Below, in pieces: positions 31,657 to 42,368 of a stretch of 64,000 bases of DNA. The DNA is from Halobacillus litoralis (lineage in GTDB: Bacteria; Bacillota; Bacilli; Bacillales; Halobacillaceae), in assembly GCF_009856355.1 (NCBI RefSeq), contig NZ_WMEW01000010.1, positions 1-64,000 of the forward strand. Direction: 5' to 3'. Positions within the stretch are counted from its first letter, which is position 1; each line of letters begins with the position of its first letter. The translations under genes and the position numbers were made by a program. The notes under the pieces are model-generated. The model was not told where the DNA came from and searched no databases. It was given only the letters and a program-made list of their open reading frames with translations.

Positions 31657-32658
31657 ATGAATGTAACAATATATGATGTAGCACGCGAAGCGAACGTTTC
31701 AATGGCAACCGTTTCGCGGGTCGTCAATGGAAACCCGAATGTGAAACCCGCCACAAGGAAGAAAGTACATGATGCAATCGAGCGTCTTGGATACCGTCCG
31801 AACGCAGTAGCGAGAGGTCTGGCAAGTAAGAAGACAACCACCGTGGGTGTCATTATTCCGGATATCTCCAGCATATTCTTTGCAGAACTGGCCCGGGGTA
31901 TTGAAGATATCGCAACGATGTACAATTATAATATCATTTTAAGTAACTCTGATCAGAACAAAGACAAGGAACTTCACCTGATCAATGCCATGCTCGGAAA
32001 ACAAGTGGACGGTCTTATTTTTATGGGCGGCGATATTACCGATGACCATATCCGTGAGTTCAAGACGTCCTCTGTACCAATTGCCTTGGCAGCAACCGTC
32101 GATGAATCAGAGGAAACCCCGTCTGTAAACATCGACTATGAAGAAGCGGCTTATGATGCGACGAAGAGGCTTCTTGAAACGAATCAGGAAGGGATCGCCT
32201 TCATTTCCGGACCGGAGAATACATTAATCAACACAAGGAAAGTGGCCGGCTATAAGCGAGCCATGAGTGAAAAAGGTATTGAGGACGCTGATAAGTATAT
32301 CGTAACCGGGGATTATTCCTACGATTCCGGTCACGAAGCGCTGGAGCAGATCCTTGAGATGGAGGAACAGCCGTCTGCCGTTTTCGTTTCTTCTGATGAA
32401 ATGGCCCTGGGGGTCATTCACGGAGCCCAGGACCGCGGCATCCGTGTACCGGAGGATATGGAAGTGTTCGGCTTTGACAATACACGCCTGGCTACAATGG
32501 TACGTCCAACGCTTTCCACAGTGGTACAGCCGATGTATGATATCGGAGCCGTAGCTATGCGTCTGCTTACGAAATTCATGAACAAAGAAGAAGTTGATGA
32601 ACAAAACGTTGTTCTCCCGCACCGAATTATTGAAAGAAACTCAACTCAGCAGAAATAG
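31657..32658 (+). CDS. ccpA: Catabolite control protein A
   Basis: A 333-residue LacI/GalR regulator that binds cre sites with Ser46-phosphorylated HPr as co-repressor. HTH and hinge at 1-58 ([37 protein letters not shown]). The core begins [21 protein letters not shown], and ASSVEEMALG-like [14 protein letters not shown] is the HPr-contact region near 245. GAGGAGG stands before the ATG. It lies after aroA and before motPS, as in B. subtilis. Good cre boxes in this window (ackA, others) are likely targets. Confidence 0.97.
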   Translation: MNVTIYDVAREANVSMATVSRVVNGNPNVKPATRKKVHDAIERLGYRPNAVARGLASKKTTTVGVIIPDISSIFFAELARGIEDIATMYNYNIILSNSDQNKDKELHLINAMLGKQVDGLIFMGGDITDDHIREFKTSSVPIALAATVDESEETPSVNIDYEEAAYDATKRLLETNQEGIAFISGPENTLINTRKVAGYKRAMSEKGIEDADKYIVTGDYSYDSGHEALEQILEMEEQPSAVFVSSDEMALGVIHGAQDRGIRVPEDMEVFGFDNTRLATMVRPTLSTVVQPMYDIGAVAMRLLTKFMNKEEVDEQNVVLPHRIIERNSTQQK

Positions 32659-32710
32659 TACCGATATATGTACTGAAAGGTACTTGTTCGAACTGAGGAG
32701 AGAGTAAAAA

Positions 32711-33535
32711 ATGACAAAAAAAGATTTAATGACTCCCATAGGAATTACTCTTGGATTTGCTATGGTTATGGTTGGGATTATGTCCAACGCAGGTATTGGA
32801 GGAGCGGCCTCTTTTATACAAGCATCCTCAATTGTGATTGTGCTGGGGGGACTGGCCGCCGCCATTCTCGTGAACTTCAACCTTGCTGAAGTAAAGCTGA
32901 CCTTCCGCGTGACGAAGGAAGCCTTCAAGGAAAGCCGGATGAACCTCAGAGAGCTGATCAGCCTCTTTGTGAGGCTTTCCGAGCGGGCCCGGAGGGAAGG
33001 GCTGCTTGCTTTGGAAGCAGAGCTTGAGGAAGTGGAGGACCCCTTTATAAAGAAGGGGATCCTTCTGGCTGTGGATGGAGTGGAGCCTGATGTCATTAAT
33101 GAAATTATGAATGCGGAAATTTCTGCTGTGGAAGAGCGGCACCAAAAAGGGAGAGCGCTTATAGAAAAGGCGGGAGAGTATGCACCCGCCTGGGGGATGA
33201 TTGGAACGCTGATCGGGCTTGTCCTGATGCTTTCCAGTTTATCCACTCCGGAAGAGCTCGGACCTAAAATGGCGGTCGCTCTTCTCACGACTTTTTATGG
33301 AACACTACTGGCTAATCTGGTCTTCATCCCCATGGCCGGGAAGCTGGAGAATAAAACGGATCAGGAAGTGTTCATGAAGCAGATTATCATTGAAGGGGTC
33401 ATCGGTGTGCAGTCGGGCCAGAACCCGAAGCTTCTGGAAGAGAAGCTGGGTGCATTCCTCTCTGAGAATGATAAGAAAATTCTCGAGGATAAGGAACAAA
33501 ACCATTCCCTTGGAGAAGCCGCCAATGAGGCGTAG
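32711..33535 (+). CDS. motP: Flagellar motor stator MotP (Na+-type)
   Basis: A 274-residue four-helix stator protein of the MotA/MotP family. Helices at about 9-29, 33-53, 150-172 and 180-200; the cytoplasmic loop 55-145 holds charged residues for the rotor contact (RMNLRELISLFVRLSERARREG); and the PAWGMIGTLIGLVLML motif near 157. In bacilli the gene next to ccpA is motP, which with motS forms the sodium-driven stator, suited to salty or alkaline habitats. Its stop overlaps the motS start by 11 bases, so translation is coupled. Confidence 0.93.
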   Translation: MTKKDLMTPIGITLGFAMVMVGIMSNAGIGGAASFIQASSIVIVLGGLAAAILVNFNLAEVKLTFRVTKEAFKESRMNLRELISLFVRLSERARREGLLALEAELEEVEDPFIKKGILLAVDGVEPDVINEIMNAEISAVEERHQKGRALIEKAGEYAPAWGMIGTLIGLVLMLSSLSTPEELGPKMAVALLTTFYGTLLANLVFIPMAGKLENKTDQEVFMKQIIIEGVIGVQSGQNPKLLEEKLGAFLSENDKKILEDKEQNHSLGEAANEA

Positions 33536-34301
33536 ACCTAAAAAGCAGAAGCAGGACGGCGCTCCTAAGTGGATGACTACATACGCAGATATGATTACTC
33601 TTGTGCTTGTGTTCTTCATTCTCCTGTTTTCCATGTCCCAGATCAATCTTGATAAGTTTGAGGCTGTAGCTGAAAGCTTTCGAAACCGGATGATTCTGGA
33701 CTTCTATCCTTCGGCCGTGGAAAATGAGAATCCTACCGATCAAGTGAAGATTGAGGAAAACGGTGAGAAGAATAATGAGTATGAGCTGCCTGCCGAAGAA
33801 GTGGCGGCCACGGAAGCGGAGCAGGAAGAGGACCTGGATCAGCTGAAGCAGGAGATCGATGAATACCTTAAGGAAAACGATCTGAGCGATATTATTGCGG
33901 CGACAAACTCTGACCGCGGTGTTGTGCTTGTGCTGGAAGAACAGCTGCTGTTTGAAACGAGTGAGGCGGAAATTCTTGAACAGGCCAAGCCTTTTTTATC
34001 TAAGGTAGGCACCCTGCTTGAGAACATCCCGAACTTTATCAAAGTCGAAGGGCATACCGATAACCGTCAGATTTCCAGCTACCGTTATCCATCCAACTGG
34101 GAATTGTCCGGAGCGCGGGCAGGCAGTGTCATCCGCTATATTTTAAATAACTCAGAAGATCTTGATCCAAAACGTTTTACAGCTGTTGCTTACGGAGAGA
34201 CGAGACCGGTCGTTCCTAATGATTCGGAGGAGAACTGGAGCAGGAACCGCAGAGTTGAAATTGTCATTTTAGATCCGGCTTACGAAAATCCGGCATCGTA
34301 A
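33525..34301 (+). CDS. motS: Flagellar motor stator MotS (Na+-type)
   Basis: A 258-residue protein. One N-terminal membrane helix (KWMTTYADMITLVLVFFILL, residues 15-38) contains Asp22, the ion-binding residue of MotB/MotS proteins. A plug/linker segment with acidic stretches (EEVAATEAEQEEDLDQL) follows, then an OmpA-like peptidoglycan-binding domain at about 150-250 (IKVEGHTDNRQI, SNWELSGARAGSVIRY, NRRVEIVIL). Pairing with MotP gives the sodium stator. The GGAG before the ATG lies within the end of motP. The protein is acidic, as is common in halophiles. Confidence 0.93.
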   Translation: MRRRPKKQKQDGAPKWMTTYADMITLVLVFFILLFSMSQINLDKFEAVAESFRNRMILDFYPSAVENENPTDQVKIEENGEKNNEYELPAEEVAATEAEQEEDLDQLKQEIDEYLKENDLSDIIAATNSDRGVVLVLEEQLLFETSEAEILEQAKPFLSKVGTLLENIPNFIKVEGHTDNRQISSYRYPSNWELSGARAGSVIRYILNNSEDLDPKRFTAVAYGETRPVVPNDSEENWSRNRRVEIVILDPAYENPAS

Positions 34302-34331
34302 AAGCCACTACACAGGTAGTGGCTTTTTTCA
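34299..34331. terminator. Bidirectional terminator between motS and acuC
   Basis: aaaagccactac / gtagtggctttt stem with T6 on the plus strand and A/T flanks on the other side. Confidence 0.85.
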
Positions 34332-35504
34332 TTACGAGGAATTGAATTTCTTTTGGTTATGAATCAGCTGCAGCGCTTTTTCCAGAAGCTTGTTATTCTT
34401 TTCGGTAATTTCTGCTCTTCTTGGTATCGGTTTAAACGCATTCGGTGGGTCGTTCCACGTGCTGGGAAGAGAAACAGGGGAATCCTTTTCCCATTTCTTC
34501 AGCCATTCCACAGGCAGTGGACCTGAAAACGGCTCGTTATCCAACATGACTTTCCAAATTTGAGCCCAGGCTCTTGGTACAACGCGCCATATATCGTATC
34601 CGCCTCCTCCGAGAGCGACCCACCGTCCATCGCAATATTGATGAGCCAGGTCATGGGCAATGGCAGGGATGCGTTCATAAATAGCCATTGTCGAGCTTAA
34701 ATGGGTGAGCGGATCAAGAAAATGCGCATCGGCGCCGTTTTGCGTAATAATGATATCCGGCTTGAAATAGTCAGTGATCTCTCTGAAAGCGGATTCATAA
34801 ACGTGTAAAAATGATTCATCCTCTGTGAAGGCATCGATCGGTAAATTGAAGGAATACCCGTAGCCTTCTTTCAATCCGCGTTCATTGACATGCCCAGTCC
34901 CCGGGAAAAGGTAGCGTCCTGTTTCATGGATGGACAATGTACAGACGTTGGGATCATCATAAAAGGCCCACTGTACACCGTCCCCGTGGTGCGCATCTGT
35001 ATCGACGTAGAGTACCTTGTAATCGTATTTCTGACGGATGTACTTAATGCCTACAGCTCCGTCATTATAGATGCAGAAGCCGGAGGCTTTGCGTTCAAAT
35101 CCGTGATGCAGGCCGCCTCCGAGATTAAGGGCGTGCGCGACGTTTCCATCAAGAACAGCATCAATGGCGGACAACGTACTTCCTACAAGCAGCTGAGAGG
35201 CTTCGTGCATACCTTTAAACATCGGTGTATCTTCTGTTCCTATTCCATATTCCAGCCCTTCTTCCTCTGATAGATGACCTGCAGATGCCTTTTTCACAGC
35301 TTGGATATAAGCGGAGCTGTGGGCAAGGCGCAGCTCTTCCTCAGTTGCCATTCTAGGGGTGATGAAGTGATCGTCCTCAAGCATTCCAACAGCATCCAGC
35401 AGTTCCTTCGCCAGTACAACTCTCATTTGATTAAATGGATGGTCCTCCCTGAACCGGTAGGAAGTAAAATCATTGGAGTATACGAAGCCGGCTTTACAAC
35501 TCAT
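34332..35504 (-). CDS. acuC: Acetoin utilization protein AcuC (class I lysine deacetylase)
   Basis: A 390-residue zinc-dependent deacetylase of the arginase/HDAC fold. Catalytic residues are in LGGGLHHGFERKASGFCIYND (His pair), YVDTDAHHGDGVQ (Asp-His dyad and zinc ligands) and the QNGADAHFLDPLTHLSS block (Asp ligand). GGGGYD near 290 contains the conserved tyrosine region. In B. subtilis AcuC removes the acetyl group that AcuA puts on acetyl-CoA synthetase. The ATG at 35504 has GGAG eight bases upstream and overlaps acuB by 11 bases; the longer frame upstream is inside acuB. Confidence 0.94.
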   Translation of the reverse strand: MSCKAGFVYSNDFTSYRFREDHPFNQMRVVLAKELLDAVGMLEDDHFITPRMATEEELRLAHSSAYIQAVKKASAGHLSEEEGLEYGIGTEDTPMFKGMHEASQLLVGSTLSAIDAVLDGNVAHALNLGGGLHHGFERKASGFCIYNDGAVGIKYIRQKYDYKVLYVDTDAHHGDGVQWAFYDDPNVCTLSIHETGRYLFPGTGHVNERGLKEGYGYSFNLPIDAFTEDESFLHVYESAFREITDYFKPDIIITQNGADAHFLDPLTHLSSTMAIYERIPAIAHDLAHQYCDGRWVALGGGGYDIWRVVPRAWAQIWKVMLDNEPFSGPLPVEWLKKWEKDSPVSLPSTWNDPPNAFKPIPRRAEITEKNNKLLEKALQLIHNQKKFNSS

Positions 35505-36147
35505 AGGAGCTCTCCGGTTTCTTGGGCCACAGCACTTCATAGCCTGCTTCTTCCAAATCTTCAACGGTTGGAAGAGGATTCATCGTCTGAATACGAACGA
35601 CGACAATTTTGTACTTGGCATCCGGCTTATACGGATAGATGAGAATGGAACTGATATTTACTTTTCGTTTTCCGAAAACCTGGGTGACTTGTGGAAGGAT
35701 ACCTGGTTTGTTGATGACTTTCACTTCTATCTGAGAACTTTGAACGTGGGTGCCTGTTAACTGAATCAACGTATAGAGCATGTCTTTTTCAGTTACGATT
35801 CCGACCAGTTTGTCATCCCGGGTGACGGGTACACAGGCAATCTCCTGTTCATAAAAAATGGAGGCTGTTTCTTCGACAAAATCAAGAGGGTGTACGGTCG
35901 TTACCGGATAGGTCATGATGGAGTGGATCGGATGTTGAAGTTCCTCCTGTCCGGTGTCTTCTTCCAAAACGGATGGACTGGCATCTCTGACATCACGGTC
36001 AGAAACAATACCTATGACGGCCCGTTCCTTGTCTATAATCGGGATATGCCGGATATGGTGTTGGTGGAGAAGCTTCAGTGCTGTTTCAATCGTATCATCC
36101 GGAGTGAGTGTAATGACATGTTCCTTCATAATTTCTTCTACTAACAA
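35494..36147 (-). CDS. acuB: Acetoin utilization protein AcuB (CBS-ACT)
   Basis: A 217-residue protein with two CBS domains (residues 1-60 and 75-135; VEEIMKEHVITLTPDDTIETAL, SIMTYPVTTVHPLDFVEE) followed by an ACT domain (140-215, VKVINKPGILPQVTQVFGKRKV). Such modules sense nucleotides and small ligands. It sits between acuA and acuC in one operon and probably modulates the acetylation cycle, but its exact role is unknown even in B. subtilis. The start is near the end of acuA with a five-base gap. Confidence 0.93.
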   Translation of the reverse strand: MLVEEIMKEHVITLTPDDTIETALKLLHQHHIRHIPIIDKERAVIGIVSDRDVRDASPSVLEEDTGQEELQHPIHSIMTYPVTTVHPLDFVEETASIFYEQEIACVPVTRDDKLVGIVTEKDMLYTLIQLTGTHVQSSQIEVKVINKPGILPQVTQVFGKRKVNISSILIYPYKPDAKYKIVVVRIQTMNPLPTVEDLEEAGYEVLWPKKPESSYEL

Positions 36148-36152
36148 TTCCG

Positions 36153-36800
36153 CTACCTCCTCAGCTGGCGATTTCGATGCCTCGTTAAAAATCGCAGTTG
36201 ATCAAATGTTTCGACCGATGACTCAGGAACCCGGCTGCCTATTCTGACCATGAGACAGTTGGCCGGATGGGAGATGATTTCAGGGTCATCGGTGGGGGAA
36301 GGGGTCAACCCGCCGGCAGCCATCATCTTTTCCATAACCTTCCGATAATCCCAGATGTTCAATCCTGTCCCTTTCAAATCCCAGTGCCAGTAATATTCCG
36401 TAGAGATGATGATGTAATTCTCCATGTATTCATCCATCATGGAAAGTTTCAAAAGGCGTGAACCAATCCGATACCCACGGAACTCCGGGCTGACTTCAAT
36501 AGCACCCAGTTCAATTAAATCTTCCATGTTTCCTTCCGACCACCGTTCCAGCGGGTCCGGGTGCAGGTAGGTCACATAGCCGATAATTTCTTCCCTGTTT
36601 CTTGCAATAATGATCCGGCCTTCATCAAAATCCGCGATGCTTTTTACAGCTTCAAACTGTTTTTCCGGCGGACGAAAGGCTACAAGACCTTTGTTAAACG
36701 TATAATGTGATAATTCTTCTGATGATAAGGGTCCTTCAACAATAACTGGCCCATGCTCGGTATCGAAGGATTCGTTGTAGTAGGTTTTTTCATGATTCAT
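36153..36800 (-). CDS. acuA: Acetyltransferase AcuA (GNAT)
   Basis: A 215-residue GNAT acetyltransferase. The acetyl-CoA-binding motif is in LIELGAIEVSPEFRGYRIGSRLLKLSMM near 110-137 (Q/R-x-x-G-x-G/A type). It begins with a tail characteristic of AcuA (YYNESFDTEHGPVIVEGPLS). B. subtilis AcuA acetylates the active-site lysine of AcsA and so turns off acetate activation. It is the first gene of acuABC. In this window no acsA gene accompanies it. Confidence 0.92.
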   Translation of the reverse strand: MNHEKTYYNESFDTEHGPVIVEGPLSSEELSHYTFNKGLVAFRPPEKQFEAVKSIADFDEGRIIIARNREEIIGYVTYLHPDPLERWSEGNMEDLIELGAIEVSPEFRGYRIGSRLLKLSMMDEYMENYIIISTEYYWHWDLKGTGLNIWDYRKVMEKMMAAGGLTPSPTDDPEIISHPANCLMVRIGSRVPESSVETFDQLRFLTRHRNRQLRR

Positions 36801-36843
36801 TCAGTCACCACCTGAAAAAGAGATTCATAGAGCGATTGTTTCT

Positions 36844-36871
36844 ATTATACAACAAATGGTGGGTTTGTTAA
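36844..36871 (-). promoter_or_regulatory. acuABC promoter
   Basis: On the minus strand TTAACA - 16 bp - TATAAT reads toward acuA and ends about 44 bp before its start. I see no convincing cre box in it. Confidence 0.65.
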
Positions 36872-36977
36872 TTGTTCTCCAAAAAGAAAATCAACGTGTG
36901 AGGGTAGTCAGCGGGCATGGAAGAGTACACAGCTGACATCTTGCGGGGGTGTAAAAAAGGGGATGCGCTTGTTTCAC

Positions 36978-37008
36978 AAAAAAAGCTGCCGAAAATGTTT
37001 CGGCAGCC
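36978..37008 (-). terminator. Terminator of the class A PBP gene
   Basis: gctgccgaaa / tttcggcagc stem; on the minus strand it is followed by T7. Confidence 0.85.
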
Positions 37009-37034
37009 TGGGAATCAATATAGTGGAGATTCAT

Positions 37035-40000
37035 TCATTGTTCGTTTTGTGTTTCTTCTCCGGAAGACTCTTCACTGTTCTCGTTTTCTGAGTCTTCTTC
37101 CGGTGGTGTTTCACTTGAATCATCATTGGAATCTCCTTCCGATTCACTGGATTCATCATTTTGATTATCTTCATTGGCCGTATCATCATTTTCACCTGAA
37201 CTGCCATTCGACTCGCTCTCATTGGAGCCTGTATTGTTCTCCTCATTGTTTTCACTATTACCTTCGTTACTGTTTTCGTTAGTGGAATTGTCCGTGTTTT
37301 CTTCCGGTTCCGGCTCTGGTTCCGGCTCTGGTTCCGGTTCAGGAGCCCCGGGGTTGCCGACCGTCACAGAAGAAGAAAGTCCGGATGATTGACCAAAGTA
37401 ATCCACTGCTCGAACAGCATAGACACCGTCGCCTGAAAAGCTGTACGAAGTATTCACTGTGCTGCCGAGCAGGGAATAGCTGCCACCCGGCTCAGAAGCG
37501 CGGTAGATCCGGTACCCGACGACATCGCTGCTTCCGGATGCATTCCAGCTGATGGTTGCCCCGCTGGCAGAAACAGATCCTGGAGCGGAAGGCGCTTTGC
37601 CGTCATTATCAATAGACGACACGGTTGATCCGATGGAAGAAGACGAAGGAAGAGCTACACTGCTCCATCGAGATGAATTAGGAATTAATTCACTTAATTC
37701 TTCTGAGGAAGTCAATCCTTCATCCTCCAGCCATTCAGGACTCAAGGTAACGCCGCCTCCGTCTTTGACGAATTCACGCGGTGTATCCGGGCCGGCGATG
37801 ACCAGTTGATCTTTCACACTCACAAAGTCGCCGCCGATCAAGCTGTCGTCGACTTCTGATGGAGCATAGTCGGCATCAAAAATGTCACTGTCTACAAGGC
37901 CTGCGGACGAGCATAGGTCAGAAGGCAGCATTCCTGATGTCGCACAGTAGGAACTTGTTACAAGTCCGCCGGGGTTCTCGAAATCATTACTTGGTGCCAT
38001 CAGCTCCGGACGTAATTCCGTAACCGCATTGACCACATCGGCCCATAACCCCTGCGTCCGCTGGTTGTAATTCATGTTCTGCATGTTGCCTTCGGAGAAC
38101 CCTGTCCACATTCCGACAGAGACATTCGGGTTCGTAGCGACAAACCAGGAGTCTTTCGTTGCTTGAGAAGTCCCGGTTTTTCCTGCCCAGTCGACACCGC
38201 GGTCAGCGAGCAGGCCGCGTACACGTGAGCCTGTACCATAATCAAGCACATCCCTCATAACATCCAGGGTAAGATAAGAGGCTTGCGGGCTGTATACCTC
38301 TGTTTCTTCTGTTTCGTGCTGATAAACGGTCTCTCCGTCTTTGGTTTCGATTTTTTCGATCATATAGGCATCGACGAATTTACCCATGTTGGCGAAAGTG
38401 GCAAATGCATTTACGTTCTGTTCCACAGTTATTCCATCTGTCAATGCTCCAAGAGCCATGGATGGGTTTGTATAATCATCTTTGTAGAGCGTATCTTCTA
38501 TATCCATTTTATTGAGGTAGTTTTTAACTGGATTTTCTTCCAGAATTTCAGAATACTGTTTCACAGCTGGAACATTGTATGACTGGGCTAAAGCGTAACG
38601 CGCAGATACAAATCCTTTATGACTTCTGGAGAAGTTCCGTACTTCTTTCCCTCCGCTGTAGTAATAAGGAACATCTGCTATGACAGACCCGGGTTGAGCA
38701 GCCCCCATGTCAAAACTCGGACCGTAGACGAGCAGCGGCTTCATCGTACTACCATTGGACCGGCGTGCCTGTGTGGCGTGGTTAAGGTTTTCTTCTTCAA
38801 AGTCGTATCCACCGATAAATCCGTAAATTTTACCGGTAGAATTCTCTATAATTACACTTCCGAGTTGAAGGGGGATAGGAGATGTTTTTCCGGTTGGTTC
38901 CCCATTCTCATCATAAATCGTTTCTTCCCCCCACGGCCAATAAGAAGAAGTGGTATAGGATTCCTTCACATCCTGCATCGCTTCATAAACCTCTTTGTCC
39001 AGTGTCGTATGGATTTTATAACCGCCGGAGGACATTTCCCGTTCCGCCAGCTCCACGTACTCCCGGGCCAGTTCTTCATCGTTGTCCAGGTCTTCCTGTG
39101 TATGACCGTTTTCTTTCATTAAGTAATCTTTAATAAGACTTCTTGCACGACTCTGCACTTCCTGGTTGATGGCGGGGTATTCACTGATCGCTGTTGGTTC
39201 AGCATCCGCCAGCGTTTCATCGTTTAACGAAAAAGTCATCGCCTCATCGTATTCATCCTGTGAAATGTAATCCGCTTCCAGCATACGTTCGAGTACTTCG
39301 TGCATCCGGTCGATCCCGGGTTCCAGTCCTTCTTTATCCTTAATCGTCCCATCGTTGTTGAAAGGGGTATAACCAAAAGGAGACTGAGGAAGGCCGGCAA
39401 TAAAGGCTGATTGGGCAAGGGAAAGTTCATCGGCATTCACGCCGAAGATACCCTGGGCGGCTGTCTGGACGCCTGCGACGTTCTGTCCGTTGGCATTCCT
39501 TCCGAACGGAACGATGTTTAAGTAGGCCTCCAATATTTCTTCTTTTTCAAAGAAACGTTCTACGCGGAGGGCGAGCAGCATTTCCTTGGCTTTCCGCTCA
39601 AATGATACTTCGTTCGTTAAAATCTGGTTTTTAACGAGCTGCTGAGTCAGCGTACTTCCGCCGGTTTTCACGGAGGAATTCGTCACTTCCTGGACGACGG
39701 CACGCATGACAGCTTTAGGTACAACACCCTGGTGCTCTTCAAAGTATTCATCTTCGGTCGCGACTACCGCATTTTTCAAGTAATCGCTGACTTGATTCAG
39801 TTCAACAACTTCCCGGTAAAGGTCGGAACTGACATCTCCAATCTCTGTTTCGTCAGTAAATAACATCGTCGATGTCTGCGAATAATTATAAATATCCTCT
39901 TTCATATCCGCTTCGCTGCGGACTGATTCGTCCTTTACGAGAGAGGCGAAGTATCCGGCTCCGACGCCGCCGGCGAAAAACAGACCGATCACACCAATAA

Positions 40001-40127
40001 TGATAAAAAATAAGATGACGTTCCAAACGACATCGTAAGTGATTCGTGTGTTTTTCTGAATACGTCCCTGCTCCCATAAAGAGCGGAAATCTATCTTATT
40101 TCGACCGTTCTTCTGGTTATTAGACAT
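37035..40127 (-). CDS. Class A penicillin-binding protein with FN3 domain and acidic tail
   Basis: A 1030-residue bifunctional peptidoglycan synthase. A cytoplasmic N-terminus leads to a membrane helix at about 32-58. The glycosyltransferase domain follows (ATEDEYFEEHQGV with the catalytic Glu, TGGSTLTQQLVKN, AKEMLLALRVE, LEAYLNIVPFG), then the transpeptidase domain with STMK (Ser near 443), SYN near 505 and KTGTS near 640. An FN3-like domain (~785-890) precedes a low-complexity tail of Glu/Asn/Ser with an (EP)n stretch. The tail is outside the membrane and may thread the wall. It is longer than B. subtilis PBP1. It sits where acsA would be expected beside acuABC. Confidence 0.92.
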   Translation of the reverse strand: MSNNQKNGRNKIDFRSLWEQGRIQKNTRITYDVVWNVILFFIIIGVIGLFFAGGVGAGYFASLVKDESVRSEADMKEDIYNYSQTSTMLFTDETEIGDVSSDLYREVVELNQVSDYLKNAVVATEDEYFEEHQGVVPKAVMRAVVQEVTNSSVKTGGSTLTQQLVKNQILTNEVSFERKAKEMLLALRVERFFEKEEILEAYLNIVPFGRNANGQNVAGVQTAAQGIFGVNADELSLAQSAFIAGLPQSPFGYTPFNNDGTIKDKEGLEPGIDRMHEVLERMLEADYISQDEYDEAMTFSLNDETLADAEPTAISEYPAINQEVQSRARSLIKDYLMKENGHTQEDLDNDEELAREYVELAEREMSSGGYKIHTTLDKEVYEAMQDVKESYTTSSYWPWGEETIYDENGEPTGKTSPIPLQLGSVIIENSTGKIYGFIGGYDFEEENLNHATQARRSNGSTMKPLLVYGPSFDMGAAQPGSVIADVPYYYSGGKEVRNFSRSHKGFVSARYALAQSYNVPAVKQYSEILEENPVKNYLNKMDIEDTLYKDDYTNPSMALGALTDGITVEQNVNAFATFANMGKFVDAYMIEKIETKDGETVYQHETEETEVYSPQASYLTLDVMRDVLDYGTGSRVRGLLADRGVDWAGKTGTSQATKDSWFVATNPNVSVGMWTGFSEGNMQNMNYNQRTQGLWADVVNAVTELRPELMAPSNDFENPGGLVTSSYCATSGMLPSDLCSSAGLVDSDIFDADYAPSEVDDSLIGGDFVSVKDQLVIAGPDTPREFVKDGGGVTLSPEWLEDEGLTSSEELSELIPNSSRWSSVALPSSSSIGSTVSSIDNDGKAPSAPGSVSASGATISWNASGSSDVVGYRIYRASEPGGSYSLLGSTVNTSYSFSGDGVYAVRAVDYFGQSSGLSSSVTVGNPGAPEPEPEPEPEPEPEENTDNSTNENSNEGNSENNEENNTGSNESESNGSSGENDDTANEDNQNDESSESEGDSNDDSSETPPEEDSENENSEESSGEETQNEQ
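37306..37341. repeat. 12-bp tandem repeat in the PBP tail
   Basis: Three tandem copies of ggttccggctct (the last one imperfect) encode the (Glu-Pro) repeat of the PBP tail on the minus strand. This stretch is prone to slippage. Confidence 0.8.
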
Positions 40128-40244
40128 GAATAAAACCTCCTAAAAAATCCAACAATATTATAACATACCCCTTTCTATTAAGACACGAAAGGTATTGGGG
40201 ATTTTGTTGCATTTTTTTCTGGGATGTGTTAAATATAGTACATA

Positions 40245-41800
<1,556 letters not shown>

Positions 41801-41810
41801 TATCACGATA

Positions 41811-41838
41811 AAAGCAGGGGATTCCCTGCTTTTTTTCT
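41811..41838 (+). terminator. Terminator of tyrS
   Basis: aaagcaggg / ccctgcttt stem with T7. Confidence 0.88.
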
Positions 41839-41867
41839 ATTAATGAAACCGGGAGGCACGATAACCG

Positions 41868-42332
41868 ATGGATGAAAATCAAGGGATTATAAGAGAAGCT
41901 GCAGCAGAAGATGCACCGCAGTTGAACGTTTGTATGCAAAAAGCATACATGGCTTATGAAGAACGGATGAAAGGAAAAAGACTTCCACCAATGGATGTAG
42001 ATTATGAAGAAGAAATCGCTTCCTATCCGGTATGGGTAATAGAAAGGGAAGGGGAAATCATAGGGGCTGTTATTCTTACGTTTGATCCCTCCTGCACACA
42101 GGTCGCCAACATTGCTGTCGATCCTGATTATCAAGGACGGGGGTTAGGTCGGAAGCTTTTGAATTTTGCAGAGCAGAAGGCCCTGGATCGTGGGTATGTG
42201 GAGATGCGCCTGGCCACGCATGTCCTCCTGACAGAAAATGCAGCGTTCTATACATCCATGGGATGGGAGGAAGTGGGGAGGGATGACTCCCGTGTTTTCT
42301 TCAAGAAATCTTTAAGGATCAAGGGTAAATAA
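41868..42332 (+). CDS. GNAT family N-acetyltransferase
   Basis: A 154-residue GNAT. The acetyl-CoA motif is VAVDPDYQGRGLGRKLLNFAEQ-like (IAVDPDYQGRGLGRKLL, residues 85-101), followed by NAAFYTSMGWEEVGRD near 129. No substrate can be named. GGGAGG lies 12 bases before the ATG, a bit far. Its stop lies in a bidirectional terminator shared with rpsD. It is not part of the usual tyrS-rpsD neighbourhood. Confidence 0.82.
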   Translation: MDENQGIIREAAAEDAPQLNVCMQKAYMAYEERMKGKRLPPMDVDYEEEIASYPVWVIEREGEIIGAVILTFDPSCTQVANIAVDPDYQGRGLGRKLLNFAEQKALDRGYVEMRLATHVLLTENAAFYTSMGWEEVGRDDSRVFFKKSLRIKGK

Positions 42333-42360
42333 AAAAACCGCCGGAAAGGCGGTTTTTTTG
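42331..42360. terminator. Bidirectional terminator
   Basis: aaaaaaaccgcc / ggcggttttttt hairpin between the convergent GNAT and rpsD genes, with a perfect 12-bp stem. Confidence 0.92.
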
Positions 42361-42368
42361 TAAAGCTA

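Noticed and set aside
36810..36843. Possible cre box after the acuA -10 (agaaacaatcgctctat).
   Set aside because: Only the central CG and a few A positions fit; the right half lacks C-A.
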